A stretch of DNA of 6,586 nt from Spartobacteria bacterium. GTDB taxonomy: Bacteria; Verrucomicrobiota; Verrucomicrobiae; Chthoniobacterales; UBA6821. The stretch covers positions 4,776-11,361 of the forward strand of contig PLEU01000207.1 of NCBI GenBank assembly GCA_003136515.1, in the 5' to 3' direction. Below, piece after piece: positions 1 through 4,837 of the stretch. Each line of letters starts with the position of its first letter. Position 1 is the first letter of the stretch. Under the pieces are notes generated by a model that saw nothing but the letters and a program-made list of their open reading frames with translations, searched no databases and had not been told where the DNA came from. Made by a program: the position numbers and the translations under genes.

Positions 1-842
1 GTCTCTCCCTCACGCTGCATCGATCCGAGGATCGGTTGGCTTGCCATCTCTGCGGGTATCGATCCAAGCCGCCCGGTCATTGTCCGGAATGCCGCGATCC
101 GGGAATTCAGCATATGGGAATCGGCACGCAGCGGGTGGAGGAGACTGTCCGGAAGTTTTTCCCTTCTGCTCGCGTCGCTAGGATGGATGCCGATACCATG
201 ACGCGGAAAGGTGCATATCGCGACGTGCTCGGACAATTTCGAGCGCAGCATTTAGACATCCTGATCGGCACCCAGATGATAGCCAAGGGATTGGATTTTC
301 CAAATGTGACGCTGGTCGGAATCATCAATGCCGACATTGGGCTTCATGCACCTGACTTCAGGGCCGGTGAACGCACTTTTCAGCTTCTGACTCAGGTTGC
401 GGGTCGGGCCGGCCGCGGCGAGACAGAAGGGGAAGTGATCGTGCAGACGTTCTCTCCAGCCAGTCCATCCGTACAATATGCAAGACATCATGATTTTGAG
501 GGGTTCTATGAACAGGAGATTGCCTTCCGCGAAAATTTTGCCCATCCCCCATTCACTCGGATGATGTTGGTACAGATCCGGGGGGAATCCGCCGAGAAAA
601 CTGGTTTTGTTGCCGATGAGGTTGCACAGGCCTTTCACAAGGCAGCTCCTTCCAGCGTACAGGTTTCTGCATCGGCACCGGCTCCTCTGGAGCGATCACA
701 CGGGCAGTATAGGTACCATGTGACTTTGAAGGCGATTTCCGGGGCGTTGCTTGGGCGACTTGCCCGGGAGGTGACCGCATCCTTCAAGTTGCCAGACGGA
801 ATCATTCTGACTCTTGATATAGACCCTTATTCCCTGATGTAG
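1..842 (+). CDS. priA: Primosomal replication restart helicase PriA, C-terminal part (5' truncated by window edge)
   Basis: PriA is a superfamily 2 DNA helicase that recognises abandoned replication forks and starts reloading of the replicative helicase. The frame is open from base 3 (bases 1-2 finish an off-window codon) and gives 279 residues, against roughly 700 or more for full PriA. Numbering from base 3, it shows the LTLHRSE and CHLC segment (about 3-17) and CPEC (27-30), which are part of the eight-cysteine double zinc-binding region; the earlier cysteine pairs lie outside. Next come GIGTQRVEE, helicase motif V (GTQMIAKGLDFPNV, about 89-102), motif VI (QVAGRAGRG, about 131-139), HPPFTRM (about 181-187; YPPF in most homologues) and the typical C-terminal end DIDPYSLM. 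A TTG at base 36 should not be taken as the start, because homology continues upstream of it. The product is cytoplasmic. No frameshift is visible. Confidence 0.97.
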   Translation, partial: LSLTLHRSEDRLACHLCGYRSKPPGHCPECRDPGIQHMGIGTQRVEETVRKFFPSARVARMDADTMTRKGAYRDVLGQFRAQHLDILIGTQMIAKGLDFPNVTLVGIINADIGLHAPDFRAGERTFQLLTQVAGRAGRGETEGEVIVQTFSPASPSVQYARHHDFEGFYEQEIAFRENFAHPPFTRMMLVQIRGESAEKTGFVADEVAQAFHKAAPSSVQVSASAPAPLERSHGQYRYHVTLKAISGALLGRLAREVTASFKLPDGIILTLDIDPYSLM

Positions 843-919
843 CGACAAGTGTCTCGTTTCGGAAAACTCCTTGTCTTCTGTGGCTTTACAAGAGGCGTAT
901 CTATCCAGAAAGTTGTGGG
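843..919. other. Short priA to AsmA-like intergenic gap
   Basis: This 77-base gap separates priA from the AsmA-like gene on the same strand. It contains a weak inverted repeat (GACAAG at 844-849, CTTGTC at 870-875, 20-base loop) without a following T run, so I do not call a terminator. I found no convincing -35/-10 pair. Read-through from priA is possible, but a weak promoter here cannot be excluded. Confidence 0.5.
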
Positions 920-3496
920 ATGATGCAACCCGTGAGCCCCCGCCCGCCCTTTCCGAGTCGTCGGGGCGGTGGAAAGCTCCGTCCTCAGAGTGGAATCACC
1001 GGTGTTTTCGGACGGTTTGAAGACCGGTTGCGCTATGTGGCTGCCACTTTTTTTTCCATAGTTGTCTTCCTCTTTATCATTGGAATTCCTGTGTTACTTG
1101 TCATCACATCGACGTATGGTTTGGGGGATGCGGTCCGGATGAAAGCAGAAGAGACTTTGGGGGGGCAATTCTACAGAGTGACGGTTGGAAGGGTTCTCTT
1201 CAATCCCACCCGGGGATTCATTCTGGATCAGATGCAGATCCATGACAAAACCCCCGCCCACCGCCTCATCGTCTCTGCTGACCGGCTCTCCATTTCGATT
1301 AACCTCGAATCACTAGTCCATGATGAGATTCGTCTTGAGAGGATTTTTCTTCGTGACGCCACCCTTGATATTCCGCTTAGTTCTGGCTCGGAGCCTCGGT
1401 TGCGCCTTGATCATGTCAGGGGACTTATTCTCTGCCCGCCGGAACAGTTTCGCCTGACCTCGGCTTCCTTCGAGGTGGCGGGTATCGCGGTGAATGCTTC
1501 GGGAACTCTCGCCAATCCCAAGAAATTTTCCCCGAAGGCGGTTTCTCCCAAGGGTCCTGGAAGTGTTGCGCTCAACATCGATGCCATTCAAAAGGAACTG
1601 AAAACGATTCAGTGGGAGGGGGATGCTCCTGTTCTCACCCTCACCGTTAGCGGCGATCTTTCCGACTCCGAGAGTATTCGAATTGAGAGTGCTGCTTTTC
1701 ATTCGGGGCCCGCTTCCTGGCGCGGTATCCGACTGCAGGAATCCTCCCTGGATCTGCGCTATGCACAGCGCAGACTCACGCTCGATAAATTGGTCATCAA
1801 CGATGGTATGGGGGTATTGCAGGCTGCGGGATGGGCTGATTTTGCCGGCGACAAGGCTTCTTTGGAGTTTGCGGGTAGTCTTAATGCAGGAGTGTTTATC
1901 TCACTGCTGCTGGGTCCGCAAAAAGCCTCAGATTGGGAATGGATCGATCCCCTGAGCCTGAATGGGAACTTTACTGCTGAATGGAACGGAGGGCCCCCCT
2001 TACTGAATGGAAATGCCCTGTTGGAATCAGGACGATTCTCCTACAGGGGGGTTGCAATCAACAGTCTCTCCGGTGGGGTGGCCTTTCAGGGAGGGAAAGT
2101 CCTAGTCCGCGATTTTCATGTCGAGGGGGATCCTGGAACGATCGATGCAGATGTACTTATCGGTCCAAGCGACAACCGGCTGCGGCTTAACGCCTCCCTC
2201 TACCCTGCAAAGCTGTCACGTGCGGTCTCCCCCAAGGCCGCGGAAACCCTTTCAGTAATGGACTTCAGCGATCCTCTGAACATCACATTTTCCGGTACGG
2301 CATCAACCAGAGATCCTCTGGCTGTCAAGGGAATCGGCACTCTCAGTCTTGGTAAGGCCTCGATGAGAGGTGCCGGCATCGACAGTCTCAATTCCAACTT
2401 CCAGATCGCCGACGGGGCTGCTTCGTTTCGGGACATTGTAGTCAAAATGGGAGCTGGAACCGGACGCGGTGAGTTCATCTATGATTTCAAAAACTGGGAG
2501 GGCCGCCTTCCCGATGTCCGATCGAATCTGGATCCGGTCAAGGTGATGATGTGGATCGATCCCCGGATTGCCCAAGCGCTTAAGGATTACCGTTTTCGCA
2601 AACCCCCCGAACTTCGTGTCTCTGGAAAAGTGGGCCTCCGCAACCCCCAGAAGAATGATCTGCGGATTGGAATCAACGCCCCATCTGGGCTCGGATATAC
2701 TCTGATCAAGAAGGATCTTCCATTTGGAGCCACGGTGGGAACCGTGTTGCTCAGGAGTGAGAACATTTCCGTGGACATTCCCTCTTCGCATCTTTACGGA
2801 GGGGGTGTCGCGTTGAAGGCCGATGTTTCTGTAGCTCCCGGAAATTCAAACTACGGTGCCTCGATCCATATGGAAAACGTCGATTTCCAGTCCCTTACGA
2901 AGCTCTATTTCGACTATGGAGAATCCAAGGGTGATCTTACAGCCGATTATTCCTTCCGTGCTATGGGAGGCAACGACCGTGCGATGACGGGTAGTGGGAA
3001 TATTCTCATTAATAATGGAAACGTTCTTGCGATGCCGGTTCTGGGGCCGCTTTCCGAACTCATCAGCGATGTTGTTCCCGGATTCGGATATCAGCCTGCA
3101 CGCAAGGCGACGGCTGATTTCACGGTGGCGAACGGGGTTATTAATACGAAGGATCTGCTGATTCAGGGGCTTGGTTTCAGCATGATCGGCCATGGTGATA
3201 TCTATTATCTGGACGACAAAATGAACATGAGCATCCGGCTCAACGTGCAGGGACTCCCCGGAATGCTAATCTATCCCATCAGTAAGATTTTTGAGTATGA
3301 GTCGGTCGGTTCAGCCAAGCATCCCAAGTGGCGTCCCAAAATTCTACCCAAACGATCCTCGCGTGATGCAAAGTCAAATCAGTCGCTTGCATTGTCGGTG
3401 GAAGAATCCATCCAGAGTGCCTGTCTGGTGACTGGGAAGCGGCGGTGGGAACATTTGTTCCAACCAGCGCTCACAGCGAGTTCTCGTAACTCCTGA
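920..3496 (+). CDS. AsmA-like family membrane-anchored periplasmic protein (858 aa)
   Basis: The protein has a basic, Pro/Arg-rich N-terminus (1-40), one hydrophobic segment at about 41-64 (FFSIVVFLFIIGIPVLL) and then a very long beta-rich region with repeated Gly/Asp/Asn turns. This suggests an inner-membrane anchor with the bulk in the periplasm. Residues about 620-790 resemble the AsmA-like C-terminal domain, including GSGNILINNGNVLAMPVLGPL (about 691 on) and KATADFTVANGVI. The stretch ends with SKIFEYESVG and PKWRPKILPK (to residue 811). AsmA, TamB and YhdP relatives are linked to phospholipid transport and outer-membrane homeostasis; that role here is inferred. The start at 920 is the first of two adjacent ATGs. 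It has only a weak GTGGG upstream, but it places the membrane anchor correctly. Residues 812-858 look non-homologous and are encoded antisense to the neighbouring methyltransferase gene. An uncharacterised paralogue of AsmA/YhdP is the safest name. Confidence 0.85.
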   Translation: MMQPVSPRPPFPSRRGGGKLRPQSGITGVFGRFEDRLRYVAATFFSIVVFLFIIGIPVLLVITSTYGLGDAVRMKAEETLGGQFYRVTVGRVLFNPTRGFILDQMQIHDKTPAHRLIVSADRLSISINLESLVHDEIRLERIFLRDATLDIPLSSGSEPRLRLDHVRGLILCPPEQFRLTSASFEVAGIAVNASGTLANPKKFSPKAVSPKGPGSVALNIDAIQKELKTIQWEGDAPVLTLTVSGDLSDSESIRIESAAFHSGPASWRGIRLQESSLDLRYAQRRLTLDKLVINDGMGVLQAAGWADFAGDKASLEFAGSLNAGVFISLLLGPQKASDWEWIDPLSLNGNFTAEWNGGPPLLNGNALLESGRFSYRGVAINSLSGGVAFQGGKVLVRDFHVEGDPGTIDADVLIGPSDNRLRLNASLYPAKLSRAVSPKAAETLSVMDFSDPLNITFSGTASTRDPLAVKGIGTLSLGKASMRGAGIDSLNSNFQIADGAASFRDIVVKMGAGTGRGEFIYDFKNWEGRLPDVRSNLDPVKVMMWIDPRIAQALKDYRFRKPPELRVSGKVGLRNPQKNDLRIGINAPSGLGYTLIKKDLPFGATVGTVLLRSENISVDIPSSHLYGGGVALKADVSVAPGNSNYGASIHMENVDFQSLTKLYFDYGESKGDLTADYSFRAMGGNDRAMTGSGNILINNGNVLAMPVLGPLSELISDVVPGFGYQPARKATADFTVANGVINTKDLLIQGLGFSMIGHGDIYYLDDKMNMSIRLNVQGLPGMLIYPISKIFEYESVGSAKHPKWRPKILPKRSSRDAKSNQSLALSVEESIQSACLVTGKRRWEHLFQPALTASSRNS
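3353..3496 (+). other. Non-conserved C-terminal extension of the AsmA-like protein, mostly antisense to the methyltransferase gene
   Basis: After the family-like ending WRPKILPK, the frame continues for 47 residues (RSSRDAKSNQ to TASSRNS) before TGA at 3494-3496. The last 118 bases of the gene lie opposite the methyltransferase 3' end, including codons for its family-like RQALWM ending. The tail has no recognisable motif, is polar and basic, and contains no membrane segment. It probably arose by loss of an earlier stop codon, though this is inferred. Confidence 0.6.
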
Positions 3497-4134
3497 AAGG
3501 AGAATGCTCTACGAATGGACAGTTTTGCATCGTGCACAGTCATTGGTTCGCGGAGAAGGAAGGTCGTCAAAAGCCAGATTCCAAGAGATCCGAGACGGCA
3601 TCGTTCCAGATCGGCTACCAGAAGATGGGAATCCTTATTCATCAAGGTTAACTCACGCATATGGCGCAGGAGAATCACTGCGTCCCCGTTGCTGAAATGA
3701 TGCAAGGCCAAGGAGCAGAGGATGAGGTCCCATCTCCCTTTCTGACTTTCGCCCCAGAATCGGATATCTCCCTGGTGAAAGTTGATTTCCGGGAAAGTGA
3801 CACTGCGTTCCTGCGCCACGGCAAGTGTAGCGGCATTGAGATCAACCGCATCAATCACGACGGCAAGCCCACGAGAACGACACCATCGGACGATCTCTCG
3901 GGGGAGATCTCCTTCGCCGGTCGCCAGATCGAGGATGTGGAGTGGAGCTGATTCCGGAATGCGGTGGCTAAACCAGCGCCTAAGAAAATAGTGGAGGAGG
4001 GTGATGGCTCCAAAGTGGCGGTTCAGCCAGCGAAGATTGGCAAGGTCTCGTTCCAACTCAGGTGACGGTTTCCCATCGACTAAGCAGGCCAGATCCATCA
4101 ACTCGGATTGTGAAGAATCGAATTGTCGTTTCAC
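3379..4134 (-). CDS. Class I SAM-dependent methyltransferase, UbiE-like, substrate unknown
   Basis: This 251-residue protein has a Rossmann-type methyltransferase core. Motif I is LDLATGEGDLPRE (about 68-80), the acidic motif II is AVDLN (D98), motif III is QGDI (D123), and the post-II strand is DLILCSLALHHF (about 136-147). A following strand reads LLVADLERC (about 171-179). The N-terminal ELMD and ELERDLANLRWLNRHFG segments match a set of UbiE-like methyltransferases often annotated only as class I methyltransferases, some next to polyketide genes. The target molecule cannot be told from sequence. The start is GTG at 4132-4134. It gives the usual short lead-in (VKRQFD...ELMD), and an in-frame TAG lies 12 codons upstream, but no good Shine-Dalgarno is present. 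It lies 29 bases after pgeF and is probably co-transcribed. Its 3' end overlaps the convergent AsmA-like gene by 118 bases. The product is probably cytoplasmic. Confidence 0.88.
   Translation of the reverse strand: MKRQFDSSQSELMDLACLVDGKPSPELERDLANLRWLNRHFGAITLLHYFLRRWFSHRIPESAPLHILDLATGEGDLPREIVRWCRSRGLAVVIDAVDLNAATLAVAQERSVTFPEINFHQGDIRFWGESQKGRWDLILCSLALHHFSNGDAVILLRHMRELTLMNKDSHLLVADLERCRLGSLGIWLLTTFLLREPMTVHDAKLSIRRAFSFQELRELAVSAGWNKCSHRRFPVTRQALWMDSSTDNASD
3444..3465. repeat. 22-base near-perfect dyad (hairpin) inside the convergent gene overlap
   Basis: GGTGGGAAC and GTTCCAACC flank a four-base ATTT loop, with one G/A mismatch in nine pairs (a tenth A-T pair closes the loop in DNA). 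The dyad lies in coding sequence of both converging genes, 28 bases before the AsmA-like stop codon. A second small dyad, GAGTT/AACTC (3478-3492, five-base loop), follows. Neither is followed by a T run on either strand, so a classical intrinsic terminator is not supported. A 3'-end stabilising stem or a chance structure are both possible. Confidence 0.45.
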
Positions 4135-4163
4135 GGGCAGGGAGATGGAGGCGCAGAGTTTCC

Positions 4164-4823
4164 CTACCTAGGGAGGAGGGAGAGCGTGGCAAGCATCCTG
4201 CCGGTTAGTCCACGTTCCCTGCGGTAAGAGTAGTACTGATCTGGATGACAGGAGGTGCAGATCCGGGCGTCATGAACATCCATGACGCCCGCTTCGTCTG
4301 CCTGGCGGCGAATTTCAGAGGCAAAATCAACCTCATAGCAGGGGGGGCGGATGCATGGACCGATTACGACGATCAGATCGGAGGGGATGAGGTTGCCGAT
4401 CGAGCAGAGAGCATGGATTCCTATGGGAACGATCCCAAGTTCCGTTCCTTTCCTCCCGGAGTGAAGGAGTGCTCCGGCGGTGCCTTTCTTGGCCACGATC
4501 CATACAGGAGCACAGTCGGCCACATAGATGCCGAGTGTGATGCCCCGGGTTGTAGTGATAAGGCCATCCGCTCCAGGGATTGGCTTTGGCGTAGATTGCT
4601 CCACGACAGCCACCTTATTGCCATGAATTTGTTCGGCTGTGGAGAGCGACAGGCCGCAAAGCCCCTCCTTTTCCAACAAATTCCGGTGTATTGGCCCGAG
4701 CACTTGCATGGCCTCAGACCGCTCCATGGCCACATCGAGATTTGTAATCCTGCCGAAAAACCGGGCTGCAATGCCGGTGACAGCTTCAAGTTCCCGGAAG
4801 GACTCAACAATGCTAACGCTCAA
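4164..4823 (-). CDS. pgeF: PgeF/YfiH family (DUF152, multicopper-oxidase-like) purine nucleoside/peptidoglycan editing enzyme
   Basis: YfiH-family enzymes have been shown to act on purine nucleosides and, in E. coli, to remove L-Ser-containing UDP-MurNAc precursors; older names are laccase or polyphenol oxidase. The three expected metal ligands are visible: His67 in EQIHG, Cys104 in VADCAPV and His121 in LLHSGRKGT. Also present are GADGLIT (84-90), IGPCI with PPCYEVDF (154-167), and the C-terminal CTSCHPDQYYSYRRE...GLTGRM block (189-210). At 219 residues it is shorter than the usual 240-270. The missing part falls mostly between CYEV and CTSC. The usual HAGWRGT reads HSGRKGT. The start is TTG at 4821-4823, because an in-frame TGA lies two codons upstream. 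Later candidate starts (GTG codon 31, ATG codon 33) would remove part of the fold. The gene sits 11 bases after the tolC-like stop, so translational coupling is likely. The product is cytoplasmic. Confidence 0.92.
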   Translation of the reverse strand: MSVSIVESFRELEAVTGIAARFFGRITNLDVAMERSEAMQVLGPIHRNLLEKEGLCGLSLSTAEQIHGNKVAVVEQSTPKPIPGADGLITTTRGITLGIYVADCAPVWIVAKKGTAGALLHSGRKGTELGIVPIGIHALCSIGNLIPSDLIVVIGPCIRPPCYEVDFASEIRRQADEAGVMDVHDARICTSCHPDQYYSYRRERGLTGRMLATLSLLPR

Positions 4824-4837
4824 TGGTCATCGAATTA
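4813..4837 (-). promoter_or_regulatory. tolC-like/pgeF junction: coupled start with overlapping five-codon mini-frame
   Basis: Reading on the - strand, the efflux gene ends in TAA (4837-4835). An ATG at 4830-4828 then opens a five-codon frame, MTIER followed by TAG (4815-4813). The pgeF frame begins at TTG (4823-4821) inside that mini-frame, in another phase. No strong Shine-Dalgarno lies in front of either start. This arrangement fits reinitiation by ribosomes leaving the upstream gene, or alternatively a one-base sequence error near the pgeF start. Confidence 0.4.

Noticed and set aside
36..38. TTG as start of the + strand helicase gene
   Set aside because: The frame is open upstream and the residues before it (LTLHRSEDR) match the PriA zinc region, so the gene begins outside the window.
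252..638. 128-codon - strand frame opposite priA
   Set aside because: It covers the conserved helicase motifs of PriA on the other strand and shows no independent coding evidence.
844..875. Inverted repeat GACAAG/CTTGTC as a terminator after priA
   Set aside because: Only six pairs, AT-containing, 20-base loop and no T run.
871..904. Possible promoter before the AsmA-like gene (TTGTCT and TATCTA)
   Set aside because: The -10 match is poor and the spacing of about 21 bases is too long.
3504..3951. Small + strand frames after the AsmA-like stop
   Set aside because: All lie antisense to the methyltransferase coding sequence and carry no recognisable motifs.
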